Positions 1 through 11,085 are shown, counted from the first letter of the stretch. The stretch: DNA of 64,000 nt from Hyperoodon ampullatus (GCA_949752795.1 OX457057.1:7182632-7246631), one strand, 5' to 3'. Made by a program: numbers and translations. The notes: generated from the sequence alone by a model not told the origin.

Positions 1-1012
1 AGCTGTCACTACTGGGGGCCCAGGGTTTTCCTCCAAGATAAGGAAGGACCGGGCAGACACCAGGAAGCCTCCAAGTTGAACCAAGCATCTCTGTCCATCT
101 GGGATCAGAGCACTTGTCAGATATGATTACAGAAATTCTCAGGGAAGATTCAAAACAAAAGCCACATGCTTGTTAAAGGGCCTGTTCTCAGAACAACCCA
201 ACACCCGGACTCATCTTCTGGGTCAAGTGGAAAAGTTTGCGAAAGGCCAAAGAAGATGGATTCTGTGCTTCCCAGGCCCCAGTTAAAGCCTAGAGGAAGT
301 TATAGGGAGTGAGCTCTGGATGCAGCCCCGACACTGCAAGAGCCTCTCCAGGCTCAGATTTATACACCTGACATTTCCAGGTCCCAGACCGAGATTCCAT
401 TCAGGGGCGGATGATTTGATTCCCGTAAATAACATATGTGGCTGCGCAGCGTTGATCAGGGGATCTGGGCGTGAACCGCGAGTCACTGGGGATCCAATAG
501 GAATTTCTCTCTCCACCATATGTGTTATTTGGAAGCTGAGCTCCTTCCAAGCATTCTGATATTCCTTGGAGGACTTGGCCACAGACTCAGAGCCAGGCAA
601 GAGGGGCTTCAGTGGACCCTGACACGTGGAGGAGGCCGGCGCCCACCTCCTGCAGAGGGTTTGAAGGTCCTTGAGTCTGGACTCTAGGAAGGCCCAGAAG
701 GGACCCTGAGAAAGAAACTCAGAAGATTCCTTCACAACATTATGGGCCCCACTAGAGACGGTCTGAAGCTTGCATGTACTCTCTGGCCTTAACATGCCAG
801 ATTTTAGATAGTTTTTTTTTCTGGAAGTACAAGAACACCAACGAGCAAACTTGAAAACATCCTTGTACTTTCAGTGGAGCAGGGAAGCAAAAGCTTTCTC
901 AGATTCAGAGCCTTGGTGGTTGTGCTGGGGGGCGGGGAGTCTGCCCTCCAAGGAGGGACTTGGGCCTGGGGGGAAGAGGCCTCCACACTCCCTTCCTCCC
1001 TCTGATGTGTCC
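1..1012. other. Unique intergenic DNA, no gene recognised
   Basis: I see no repeat family or gene here. A 170-codon open frame on the minus strand (283-795) has no recognisable domain and no exon signals. Bases 400-560 hold two CATATG E-boxes and AT-rich motifs that could be regulatory, but nothing demonstrates function. Confidence 0.5.
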
Positions 1013-1022
1013 ATCCATTCTT

Positions 1023-1144
1023 TTTGGGGAGGGGGCGTGCCGTGTGGCATGTGGGATATCTTAGCTCCCCAACCAGGGATGGAACCCGTACCCCCTGCAT
1101 TGGGAGCACAGAGTCTTAACCAGTGGACCACCAGGGAAGTCCTA
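1023..1144 (-). mobile_element. CHR-type SINE (short form)
   Basis: This is a tRNA-Glu-derived SINE read in reverse. Its 5' end shows as ...ccaccagggaagtc on the plus strand, and its Pol III B-box region as ccagggatggaacccg. The TSD atccattctt is at 1013-1022 and 1145-1154. CHR SINEs are non-autonomous elements mobilised by L1 and typical of cetaceans and their relatives; the same core recurs throughout the window. Confidence 0.85.
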
Positions 1145-1223
1145 ATCCATTCTTCATCTTTGTGATGTCTACAGCTCTCACCCCTATTCACTTTTTTCTT
1201 ATTCTTACTTTGGTGACCTATAC

Positions 1224-1800
1224 ATTTTTTATTGAGATATAATTCACACACAATTCACCCTTTTAAACTTATACAGTGCAGTGGTTTTTAGTATATTCAC
1301 AGAGCTGTGTAACCATCACTACAATCCATTTCAGAACATTTTTATCACCCTAAAAGGAAACCCTGCACTCTTTACCCATCATCCCCTAATCTTCCCATCC
1401 CCTCTAGCCCTAGACAGACACTAATCTACTCTCTGTCTCCATGAATTTGCCATTTTGGACATTTCATATAAACGGAATCATACAATATTCTGCTTTTTGT
1501 ATCTGGCTTCTTTAGTTAATATTTCAAGGTTCATCCATGTTGTAGCATACATCATTACTTCATTTCTTTTTAGGTATGAATAATTTTCCATTGCATGGAA
1601 ATACCACATTTTATTTATCCTTTCACCAATTGATGGCCATTTGGGTTGTTTCTAATTTTTGGCTATTATGAGTAATGCTGCTATGAACATTTGTGAACAC
1701 AATTTTGTTTACACATAGGTTTTCATTTCTCTTGGGTAGATACCAAAGAGTGGAATTGCTGGATTATATGGAAACTCTATGTTTAATCTTTCCAGGAACT
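1224..1800 (-). mobile_element. Old L1 (L1M-type) 3' end, antisense
   Basis: The plus strand reads the reverse complement of an ancient mammalian L1 3' region: it starts near attgagatataattcac, passes through catttcatataaacggaatcatac, and ends near tggattatatggaaactc. It is heavily diverged with no open frame. Bases 1800-2140 to the right are unassigned and may be an eroded continuation. Confidence 0.75.
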
Positions 1801-2147
1801 TCCCGGCTGTTTCCACCCCTAGTCACTTTACATCTAAGAGTTGGTCAGTCATATCTGGCAAAACAATAACAGAATCACCGGACCTTTCCAGAAAGATTCT
1901 AAACAAGTACTAGGGTTAAATTTCAATTTTAGCTAAGAAAGTTGGCTAACCGGCTGCTTTGGTTAGATGAAATCAATGGTAATACTTTTTAAAAATCCCA
2001 TTTTGTTTTAACTTTTGCTGAGAAATATGCTAATTCAATTTGGCACGTTATAATTTCATCCCTTAGAAAGAAGGGAGCAGGGAAGATCATCTGACTTTCC
2101 TTGTCAGCTAGGATGCACCATCTTCAAGGATCGCTCATCCATTCACT

Positions 2148-2400
2148 AATATTTTTTTAAATGGAGTATAGTTGATTTACAATGTTGTGTTAGTTTCAGG
2201 TGTACAGCAGAGTGATTCAGTTACACATATATATACGTATTCTTTTTCAGATTCTTTTCTGCTATAAGTTATTACAAGATATTGAATATAGTTCCCTGTG
2301 CTGTACAGTAGGTCCTTGTTGTGTATCTATTTTATATATAGTAGTGTGTAGCTGTTAATCCCAAACTCCTCATTTATCCCTCCCTCCGCCCCTCACTAGC
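2148..2400 (-). mobile_element. Cetartiodactyl L1 3' UTR fragment, antisense
   Basis: It contains the reverse complement of the young L1 tail (gagtatagttgatttacaatg followed by gtgtacagcagagtgattcag). It is cut off at its 5' end near 2400. The short sequence cactaat on both sides (about 2143 and 2400) may be the TSD. Confidence 0.8.
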
Positions 2401-2645
2401 ACTAATTAAGGGCCAGTTGCAGGTCAGGCCTGGGGGCTGGGTGCTCCAGATCCACAGGCGAACAAAATAAAAAGACAGTGTCTTTCCCTTCCTGGGCTAA
2501 GTTGGAGTATGGCAGAGAGAGTCAGACAAAGCAGACAAAATTATTTCTTTGAAGGTAACAGAGGAATGAGAGAAAATTACAAAGGTGTTGGGTGGCCGGG
2601 GGTAGGGGTGGGCTGCTTCAGACAGAATGGTCTGGGAATTCCCTC
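2400..2645. other. Unassigned, probably ancient repeat
   Basis: Phrases such as gggctgggtgctccaga and acaaaataaaaagacagtg resemble very old mammalian dispersed repeats, but I cannot name a family. No gene is visible. Confidence 0.3.
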
Positions 2646-2647
2646 TG

Positions 2648-2905
2648 AGGAGGTGGATTAGTTTTGCTGCCATAACAAGTTACCACAAATTCAACAGTTT
2701 AAAACAATACCCATTTATTCGCTCTCAGTTCTGTAGGTCAGGAGTCTGGTTGGGCTCACCTGGGTTCTATGCTTAGGATCTCACACGGCCAAAATCATGG
2801 TGTTGCCTGGGCAGGGCTCTTCCCTGAAAGCTCTCAGAAAGAATCCACTTCCAAGCGCATTCCAGTTGTTCACAGAATCCAGTTTCTTGCAACCATAGGA
2901 CTCTG
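2648..2905 (-). repeat. MaLR-like LTR fragment, antisense
   Basis: The sequence ttttgctgccataacaagtt, then tttaaaacaatacc and tcagttctgtaggtcagg, matches the recurrent antisense pattern of ERVL-MaLR (MLT1/MST-like) LTRs. The subfamily cannot be fixed by eye. Confidence 0.5.
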
Positions 2906-2907
2906 TC

Positions 2908-3257
2908 TTATTCTGTTGGAGCTGCTGTAACGGAATACCATAGACTGGGCGGCTTACGCAACAAACATCTACTTCTCACAGTTCTGGAAACTGGGAAGTC
3001 CAAGATCAAGGCGCCAGCAGATCCAGGGTCTCGTGAGAGGTCACTTCCTGCTTCGTAGACATCTCTCTTCTGGCTGTGTCCTCACATGGCAGAAGGGAGC
3101 CAGGGAGCTCTCGGGGGGTCTCTTTTATAAGGGCACTAATCCCATCCCTGAGGGCTCCACCCTAATCACCTCCCTAAGGCCCCACCTCCAAACACCACCA
3201 CACTGAGGACTAGGTTTCAACATCTGAATTTGGGGGAACACAAACATTTAGTCTATA
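2908..3257 (-). repeat. MaLR LTR (MLT1/MST-like), antisense, nearly complete
   Basis: The plus strand carries gctgctgtaacggaatacc, ctcacagttctggaaactgg, cctcacatggcagaaggg, tcttttataagggcac and finally tttagtctatagca. These match a MaLR LTR read backwards. The SINE that follows inserted at its outer edge. Confidence 0.65.
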
Positions 3258-3269
3258 GCAAGGACTGAA

Positions 3270-3393
3270 ATGGGAGTTCCCTGGCAGTCCAATGGTTAGG
3301 ACTCTGCACTTCCACTGTAGGCACCACGGGTTCGATCCCTGGTCTGGTAACTAAGATCCCGCGAGCCCCGTGGCTCAGCCAGAACAAAACAAA
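3270..3393 (+). mobile_element. CHR-type SINE (short form)
   Basis: It begins with gagttccctggcagtcc and carries the B-box region gggttcgatccctgg. The TSD gcaaggactga is at 3258-3268 and 3394-3404. Confidence 0.88.
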
Positions 3394-3403
3394 GGCAAGG
3401 ACT

Positions 3404-3765
3404 GAGGTACTATCTTCTGGGTGGTGTCAGCAGAGGGTTGGTTACTCTCAGCAACTCTGCGGCACCCACATTCCTTCTCACGTGACCCCTCTATCTTCAA
3501 AGCAACAGTAGTAACCAGTCTTCCTCGTACCTTACAGCCCTCGACTTCTTCTGCCACCAGCTGGAGAAAACACTCTGCTTTTAAGGGCTCGTGTCTTCCC
3601 ACCTTAAGGTCAGCTGTGTCATAGAACATCACACAACAGCAGGAGTGATGTGATGTCTCCTCATTCACAGCTTCCAGGGTTTAGGACATAGAATGGGGAA
3701 GGGCATTTTTAAAATTCTGCCAAGAACAGAGGTTTATTTGTTTGTTTGACCTAGAGATTATTATA
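3404..3765. other. Unique intergenic DNA
   Basis: No repeat or gene is recognised. Two overlapping open frames on opposite strands (3375-3668 and 3421-3624) have no domain and look fortuitous. Confidence 0.4.
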
Positions 3766-3767
3766 TA

Positions 3768-4395
3768 TTTTAAATTAATTTTTATTGGAGTATAGTTGAT
3801 TTACAATGTTGTGTTAGTTTCTTCTGTACAACAAAATGAATCAGTTATACAACATATATCCACTCTTTTTTAGATTCTATTCCCATATAGGTCATTACAG
3901 AGTATTGAGTAGGGTTCCCTGTGCTATACAGTAGGTCCTTATTAGTTACCTATTTTATGTATAGTAGTGTGTATATGTCAATCCCAATTTATCCCCACCC
4001 AGTCCCCCCTGGTAACCATAAGTTTGTTTTTTACGTCTGTGGGTCTATTTGTGTTTTGTAAGCAAGTGCATTTGTACCATTTTTTTAGATTCCACATATA
4101 AGCAATATCATATGATATTTGTCTTTGTCTGTCTGACTTACTTCCCTCAGCATGACAATCTCTAGGTCCATCCATGTTGCTGCAGATGGCATTATTTCGT
4201 TCTTTTTTATGACTGAGTAATATTCCATTGTATGTATGTACCACATCTTCTTTATCCATTCCTCCATCGATGGACACTTAGGTTGCTGCCTTCTCCTGGC
4301 TATTGTAAATAGTGCTACAATGAACATGGGGGTGCAAGTATCTTTTCAAATTATGGTTTTCTCTGGATATACGCCCAGGAGTGGGATTGCAAAAG
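3768..4395 (-). mobile_element. L1 3' end with ORF2 C-terminal remnant, antisense
   Basis: From right to left this is the end of L1 ORF2 and then the 3' UTR. The minus-strand frame at about 4085-4327 includes the diagnostic run IKKMWYIHTMEYYSVIKKNE near the ORF2 C-terminus. The 3' end is the cetartiodactyl tail (tttattggagtatagttg at about 3780). The element is 5'-truncated and its frame is broken, so it cannot mobilise. Confidence 0.88.
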
Positions 4396-4690
4396 CAGAG
4401 GTTAATGCTGAGACCTGGAGCAGGAGGAAGAGGTGAACATGTGGGCATTGGAGGCAGCATCCTCTCTGGGGGAGGAAGGTGCTTGGTCTGCATGAGGGAT
4501 GGAAAGGCCAGCATGGGCTTCAGGAAAGCATGTGATGTGGAGCATGGCTTGAGAGGGGGTGAGCTGCAGGGCGAGACCCTCTCAACCATCAGGGTCGTGG
4601 TAGACAGCCATGGACAGGACAGAGCTGGAAGTAAGCCAAGCCCAGGACACTTGGAGGAGACTGCCTTTGAAAAGTAAACCCCTGAAATCG
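4395..4690. other. Unique intergenic DNA
   Basis: A purine-rich stretch of about 300 bases without a recognised repeat or gene. Confidence 0.4.
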
Positions 4691-4981
4691 CTTTTTTTAA
4701 AAAAAAATAGCTTGATTAAGATATAACTGACATGCAATACACAGCACATAGTTAAAGTGTACAATTTGAAAACCTTTGACATACGTATACATCCACGGAA
4801 ACGCCTCCACAATCAAGCTAATGAACATATCCATCATGCCAAAAAGTTTCCTCAGGCCCCTTATTAGTTCTTCCTCCTACCGCTTCTGCTCCCCCATCCC
4901 CAGGCAGCCACTGATCTGTCACTATAGATTGGCTTGCATTTTCTAGAGTTTTACATAAAAACAATCATACAGTATTTTGTG

Positions 4982-5510
4982 GAATGAATTGTACCCCCCT
5001 TCCCAAATTCATATGGTGAACTCCTGACCCCCACGACCTCAGGGGGACTTCCCTGGCAGTCCAGTGGTCAAGATTCCATGTTTCCACTGCAGGGGGTGCA
5101 GACTTATCCCTGGCTGGGGAACTAGGACCCTGCATGCCGCACGGTGCGGCCATTAAAAAAATATATTAAAACATAAAAATTGAACAAATGTAAAATATAA
5201 AACTGGGAAATAGTGTCTTTAAGAGGTAATTAAGTTAAAATGAGGTCATTAGAGGGCCCTAATCCAATATGACTGGTGTCCTTATAAGAAGAGGAGATCA
5301 GAATACAAACACACACACAGGGATGACCATGTGAGGACACCAGAAGGAGATCCATCTATAAGCCAAGGAGAGAAGCCTGGGAAGAAACCAGACCTGCCAA
5401 TGCTATGATCTCAGACTTCTAGACTCCAGAAATGTGAGAGAATAAATTTCTGTTGTGTAAGCCACACAATCTGTGGTACTTTGTTATGGCAGCCCTAACA
5501 AATTAATATA
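4982..5510 (+). repeat. MaLR LTR (MLT1/MST-like) inside L1, itself split by a SINE
   Basis: The LTR begins around tgaattgtacccccc and ends around ctttgttatggcagccc. Internal landmarks are ccaatatgactggtgtcc, ccttataagaagagg and cttctagactccagaaatgtg. It lies within the antisense L1 and is split by the SINE at 5044-5190, giving the order L1, then LTR, then SINE. Confidence 0.65.
5044..5190 (+). mobile_element. CHR-type SINE (short form) inside the LTR
   Basis: It starts ggacttccctggcagtcc and ends in an AT-rich tail (about 5155-5190). It interrupts the LTR between acctcaggg and the downstream LTR text. I could not find a clean TSD. Confidence 0.8.
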
Positions 5511-5847
5511 AGTATGTGTGGGTTTTTTTCTTTTTTCATGAGGCATAATTATTTTGAAATTCATCTATGTTTTTGCATGTATCACTAGTTCATTTTTTTT
5601 ATTGTTGAGCAATATTTCATTGTACAGATACACAATTAATTTATCCACTCACCTGTTGATGGAGGCTCAGGTTGTTTCCAGTTTTTGATTATTATAAATA
5701 ATGCTGCTATGACCATTTGTTTTTGTAGGGACATATATTTCCTTTTCCTTTGGATAAATTCTTAGGAGTAGAATGGCTGGGTCATAAGGCTGGTGTATGT
5801 TTAACTCTTTTTAAAACTGCCAAACTATCTTCCAAAGTGGTTGTACT

Positions 5848-6069
5848 GGGCTTCCCTGGTGGCGCAGTGGTTGAGAGTCCGCCTGCCGGTGCAGGGGACG
5901 CGGGTTCGTGCCCTGGTCCGGGAAGATCCCACATGCCGAGGAGCGGCTGGGCCCGTGAGCCGTGGCCGCTGAGCCTGCGCGTCCGGAGCCTGTGCTCCGC
6001 AACGGGAGAGGCCACAACAGTGAGAGGCCCGCGTACCGGAAAAAAAAAAAAAAAAGTAAAAAGAAAACG
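5848..6069 (+). mobile_element. CHR-2-like SINE
   Basis: This is a GC-rich CHR-2-like copy: gggcttccctggtggcgcag, then gcgggttcgtgccctggtcc, then cgtccggagcctgtgctccg, ending in an A-tail. The perfect TSD aagtggttgtact is at 5835-5847 and 6070-6082. It sits in the old antisense L1. Low divergence and an intact TSD indicate a recent insertion. Confidence 0.93.
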
Positions 6070-7084
6070 AAGTGGTTGTACTATTTTTCATTCCCACCAG
6101 AAATATATGAGAGTTCCAGTGGCTCCTCATCTCCATCACTTGGCATGGTCAGTCTTTTTAATTTTAACCATTCTAATAGGTGTGTAGCCATATCTCAGTG
6201 GTTTTAATTTGCAGTTCCCTAATGAATAATGATTTTAGTATTTTCTCATATGCTTATTGACCATCCAATAAGAAAAATACAAGCTTATTAAACAAAATAA
6301 GCATTATTTATTTGTTCAAATATTTCACCCATTTTTTAATGGGTTGTTTTGTTAACTTTTGAAAGTTCTTTATATATTTTATCAGACATATGATTTGTAA
6401 ATATTTTCGACCAGTCTGTGGCTTGTCTTCAGTCTCTAACAGTGTCTTTCAAAAAAATAGAACTTTTAAATTTGGATAAGCTCAGTTTTTTAATTTGTTA
6501 TTTTATGGATTGTGCTTTTGGTGCCATATCTAAGAAATCTTTGCCTAACCCAAGATTACAGGGTTTTCTCCTGTGTTTTCTTCTAGAAGTTTATAGTTTT
6601 AAGTTTTATATTCAAGTCTGTTTGAGGTTAATATTTTTAAATGATGCAAGTTATGGATCAAGGTTCTTTTTCTTTCTTTTTTTTTTTTTTTTTTTTGGCA
6701 TATGGATATCCAGTTGTTCCAGAACATTTGTTAAAATGACTATCTTTTTTCCATTGAATTGCCTTTGAACCTTTGTTGAAAATCTGTTGTCCATGTTTGT
6801 TTGGTTCTATTTCTGGGCTCTCTATTCTGCTTCACTAATCTATTTGTCTTTACACTAACACCACACTGTCTTGATTACTGTAGCTTTACAAGACTTATAA
6901 TCAGGTGGTGTGAGACCTCCTCCTTTGCCCTTCATTTTCAAAGTTGTTTTGGCTATTCTAAGTCCACTGCATTTCCATTTGAATTCTAGAATCAGTTTGT
7001 CAATTTCTACCCCAAAAAAGCCTGCTGGAACTTTGACTGAGATTGCATAAAATCTACAAACCAATCTGAGAATTAAAAACTTGA

Positions 7085-7445
7085 CAGTATATTTTAAATT
7101 AAGATATCATTTACATACCATAAAGTTCACCATTTTAAAGTGTACAGTTCGGTGGTTTTTAGCATGCTCACGACATTGTGTAACCATCACCACTGTCAAA
7201 TTCCGGCACATTTTCATCACCCCAAAAGGAAACCCTGTACCCATTAGCAGTTAATTCCCATCACTCCTTCCCCCAGGCAACCACTAATCAACTTTCTGTC
7301 TCTATGAATTTGCTTCTTCTGGATATTTCATATCAGTGGAATCATACAACATGTGACCTTTTGTGTCAGGCTTCTTTCACTGAGCAGATTGTTTTCCAGG
7401 TTCATCTAGGTTATAACAGACATCTTAACAATATTGATCCACAGC
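7085..7445 (-). mobile_element. Second old L1 3' end, antisense
   Basis: An antisense L1M 3' region (aagatatcatttacatacc to ttccaggttcatctagg) lies directly after the larger L1. It repeats the 3' UTR portion, so it is a separate copy rather than a continuation. Confidence 0.75.
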
Positions 7446-7511
7446 ACCTAAATCAACGGAGAGGTAGACCAACTTGGGACAGTTTGCAGAAACCTCTTTA
7501 AAAAAAATCAT

Positions 7512-7837
7512 TCGTTTATTATAAGAAACATGGAAATTATTTACACGATGAAAAGATATCAGAACTTCAGTGGAATGGGCAACTTCACATGATGCCACTT
7601 CAATAGTGAAGTATTTCAGTCTACATATTTTCCAAGAACGTCACCATCTCTAAATAAGAAGTAATCCTTGTCATCTAGAACTACTTTGGTGCCTCCACAT
7701 TCTAGTAGAACTTTATCTCCAACTTTAACGCTAACTGGTTGTATCTCTCCACCCTTTCCTTTAGAGCCCAATCCAACAGCTACTACTGTTGCTTGCAATA
7801 CTTTCCCTTGAGATTTTTCTGGAAGCATAATGCCTCC
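7512..7837 (-). pseudogene. HSPE1: HSPE1 (HSP10) processed pseudogene, 5'-truncated
   Basis: The minus-strand frame from 7828 to 7616 encodes 70 residues matching the C-terminal two thirds of the mitochondrial co-chaperonin HSP10. It runs from MLPEKSQGKVLQ, through KVGDKV and KVVLDDKDYFLFRDGD, to a natural GKYVD-stop (TGA at 7618-7616). Homology continues a few codons 5' (AAAGGAGGCATT) and stops near 7837, so about the first 29 of ~102 residues are missing, including part of the GroES fold. One codon is lost in VLLPEYGG (here VLLECGG, also Y to C). The sequence spans exons with no introns and continues into a recognisable HSPE1 3' UTR, with an AATAAA polyadenylation signal at about 7516-7522. 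I see no clear poly(A) tail or TSD. HSPE1 makes many retrocopies in mammals. Without the N-terminus or a known promoter it is unlikely to make a chaperonin. Confidence 0.92.
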
Positions 7838-7839
7838 TT

Positions 7840-8605
7840 TGGAGAAAACGCTTTTTAGAATGAACCCCCTGGAATCAGCTTTTGTAACATATATAGCTGC
7901 TTATATAGCTTACTCAAAGTAAACCATGTGATTCGTTTCCGGTTAACTGAGGGGACGGCTGGCTGGTTAAATAAAATCATTGAACTTTAGAACTGACGGG
8001 AAACTTAGAAATTGTGTAGTGAAGAGGTTGCAAACTGGTTGCCCAGAGGCCAACTTGGCAACCAGAGGTGTTTGTGTGGCCTATACAGGATGTCCTTAAT
8101 TTGTGAGCCAACATTTCAGAATTTGGGAAGTTTCACAAAAAATTCTTTAAAAAATCAGACGTCTGGCAGCCCAGGGCCTGCATTTTGCCTGGAGGTGATG
8201 GGCTGGCTGAGGGGAGGAGCCTCTTTTCCAGGTCTCCTTGGTCGTCACCATCCCACAGGCCACCTGTGTCCCCAGACCTGCCCCCTTCCCTGTCAGGTTA
8301 TCTACCCTGCCTGTAAAGAGTTGAGTTTGTTCCTCCCCTAATAGTCAGTCTCTCCTTTTTATAGATAAACCCCGGGGAGGTTACCCCATTTTGCAAATAG
8401 TGAGTTAGGGGCAAACTATGAATGCTGACATTGAAGCCTGTGCCTTTTCCTGCTGTGAACACCCCCTCCACCAAGGTGACCGGCTTATCCCAGTTTTAGA
8501 ACATAAAGTCCTGTAGGCCGGAACCCTCTCAGTCCCAGATAAACCGGGATGGTTGGTCACCCTCCCTCTCATTTCCCATCCTTCTCTCCCAACAAAAAAC
8601 GTAAC
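7840..8605. other. Unique or anciently repetitive intergenic DNA
   Basis: No gene is recognised. Part of it (gaggttgcaaactggttgcc, about 8024) resembles old DNA-transposon remnants, but I cannot assign a family. Confidence 0.35.
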
Positions 8606-8609
8606 ACGA

Positions 8610-8728
8610 GGGAATTCCCTGGCGATGCAGTGGTTAGGACTCAGTGCTTTCACTGCCCGGGTTCGATCCCTGATCGGGGAACTAAGATCCCAAAAGCCAT
8701 GCCGTACGGCCAAAAAAATAATAATAAT
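8610..8728 (+). mobile_element. CHR-type SINE (short form)
   Basis: It starts gggaattccctggcgatgc, has the B-box region gggttcgatccctgatc, and ends in an (AAT)n-like tail. Imperfect flanks gtaacacga (8601) and cataacaca (8735) may be the TSD. Confidence 0.85.
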
Positions 8729-8749
8729 GATACGACATAACACAATAAA

Positions 8750-10760
8750 GTGGAGGTTTTTTGACCTAAGACTTCATCTTTCCTCTGGTCAGCTTACTGG
8801 GCCAGACATGGTGCTGCTGTCAGCACCGCCAACGCTGGCTGCTTCCTAGTCCAAGCGGTGTGCGGTGGTGCCATCCTGACAACAGTGACTGCGGGGGACA
8901 GTCTGGGCTTCCAGGGGCCGCGCGGCTGACACCAGGCCTGGTGATGGAGTCCACCTGGCACTGAGGGGCCTGGGTCCCCGCTGCCAGCAGCACGGTCACC
9001 CTTGCTGCCAGATGGCAGCGCGCACCCCTGTTTATGATTAGGTGGCTGCCTGCACTGGGAACCCAGCACGTCGATGATGAAAGCTGTGAAGAGAACATTG
9101 TTATTTGACTTCTCATACTTTCCCAAGTAAATATGACACTCACTGCTGCTTGAATTACTAATGCCTTGGATGTGAGGGCCGAAATCTGTTCCCAAACAGA
9201 CTCCTCTTTTTTTTCCTCTGTCACCTAGGCGCTCGGCATTGTTGTCGAAATGTTTTCCTGGTCTCACCCATCCTCGTAACTCAGTACATTCCCTTGGAGA
9301 GAACTTGGCACCCGGGAAGCCCGGATGGCCCAGCAGCCTCACTGCCCAGCGCCTCAGCTCCAGCTCCGTCCACATCCAGCAGGCACCTTGCCGCGGGCAG
9401 GTGACCCCACTGTCCTGTGATCAACTGCAAAAGGCAGCGTTGGAGAGGCAGACACAGCCCCTTTCCAAGGAGACACTGCCTTGCACAGGCAACTTCAGGT
9501 AGAAAGGAAAGGACCCTGCCGGACACGCGACCTCCAGGCCCCACTCTGGGGCACTTAACTCCTTCCTTGGGCCACCTGGGGACAGCCAGAGAAGGTTCCT
9601 GGACCCAAGGGGCTCTCGGATCTCTGCTGTCTTTAGTACTGCTTAGAAAAGTTAGTAAACAGATGGTTTGGTTTAGAGAAAATATGCAGCCAGGGTTATT
9701 AAAAAGAAAAAAAAAAGCAGAAAAATGAGGAGAGGAAAGGGAAAGGCAGGAAGGCTTGTACACAGCAGGACCGGTGACAGCTCGTAAATCCCAATGCCAC
9801 TGGTTCTGCGTGTGTCTCTGGCTGGGCTTACTGGGTCCTCACTGAGCCCACCTGTCCCAAAAGAAGCCCCAACAAAACCAATCGCAGGTAGAAAACGCCC
9901 TCCTCCCTCCTCACCATCCCACACGTACCCATGACACTGGTCGGATGGGGCTGGGGGCTCTTAGAGCCAGAGAGGTCACGTGGGCTGCCCTCTGGAGGGG
10001 CCGGTCACACCGTGGCTGGTCACAGGGAAGCTGTCCCTCCACAACGGTGAGGGAAGATGAGCAGCCTCGGACATGTCCCTGAGCGAAAGGAACTGAGACC
10101 ACGGATTTCCTGTGGGAATACCGAGGACGTAGTGGGCGGAGGGCTTGGTTACGTCCCTGGTGGTGACCTCAGCCGGGATAAAGCTGCCAGCCCACTTGGA
10201 TCCTGAGAGCCTTCCCTCAAGGAAAAGCCCAAGACGTGTGGGCTCAGGATTGAACCACAGGACAGAGACTCTTAAGCGAGGAGGGGGCAGAGATGCCCCG
10301 TACCCCCTCCAGGAACCCCCTTCCCATGCCCTCAGCATCTCCCGGAGGGTGACATCGGGCTGCCAGGATACAGTGGGTTGGGGGAGGGGGGAGCACAGGG
10401 AAGAGGGAGGATCCGGGTGAGGCGCCGTCTTCATGTCAGCCGCGTAGTATTCCAACCCAGCTCCAGAGGAAACTTGTCCCACATCTAAGGCAGAGAAGCC
10501 ACGAGGTGCCAAAAGAAGCAAGGTGCAATTCCTAAGGATCTGTAAGGAACTGAAAAGAGCGAGGCTTCTGCACTCAGGGTCTCATACAAGGTGGGCAGAG
10601 GTTTCTCTCTCTCTTTTACTTCTGCTAAAGCAACATACACGGGAATAGGAAGAGGACGGGACCTGCAAGGAGCTGGGAAGGGGGCCCCAGGCAGATGCAA
10701 ACAGCAGGGACCACTCCAGGTCAGCCCAGGGCGGGGCAGAGGGCGGTCTAAGGCAAGACT
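8750..10760. other. Unique intergenic DNA, about 2 kb
   Basis: No SINE, L1 or gene is recognised. Long minus-strand open frames (for example 8794-9375 and 9976-10521) occur because GC content is high; none shows a domain or conserved splice pattern. Bases 9075-9215 are AT-richer and could be a conserved noncoding element, which is untested. Confidence 0.45.
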
Positions 10761-11085
10761 GCTCCCAGTGTGGCCCACAGACCTGCGCTGGTCAGCGAAC
10801 AGCATGCCCACGACCCACAGAATAAGTATAGAAATCGAGAGTCAGCACTCAGAAACTTCTATATGCCTTTTGCCCCTCGTTAGGTTTGTCCTGTTAGATT
10901 TTGTGAAATGCAATTTTGTGACCATTGAGTCTAATAATAAGAAAAGAAGTGGGAGCTTGTATTTTGGATGGCTTTTATTTCTTCCATCTCTTTTTCTCAC
11001 CTGTGTCACGGCTATTGTATTTCACAAAGGCAGCAGTCTGTGATGGCTTGGAAATGTTGAAAACTGGTCCTTCTCTTCAGATACT
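10760..11085. repeat. Possible hAT-type DNA transposon remnant
   Basis: The text cccagtgtggcccacagacc at the left and gaaaactggtcc at the right resembles the ends of old MER/hAT elements. Divergence is high, so the call is weak. Confidence 0.3.

Larger units (their letters stand above)
4694..7078 (-). mobile_element. Old L1 (L1M-type), antisense, interrupted by an LTR and a SINE
   Basis: A long antisense L1 can be followed from the 3' UTR (gattaagatataactgacatg, about 4710) through ORF2-derived text (atggctgggtcataaggctgg, about 5772; ctttgcctaacccaag, about 6540; cattgaattgccttt, about 6751) to about 7075. A MaLR LTR (4982-5510) and a CHR-2 SINE (5848-6069) were inserted later, since L1 text resumes after each. 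A T-tract is at 6678-6696. Frames are destroyed. Confidence 0.8.

Noticed and set aside
5848..6069. Intact tRNA gene, because of the tRNA-like A and B boxes
   Set aside because: The boxes belong to the tRNA-derived head of a SINE followed by a non-tRNA body and A-tail; no cloverleaf can be closed by eye.
8794..9375. 193-codon minus-strand open frame as a gene
   Set aside because: No domain, no start or splice context; alternative frames over the same DNA are equally open because of GC content.
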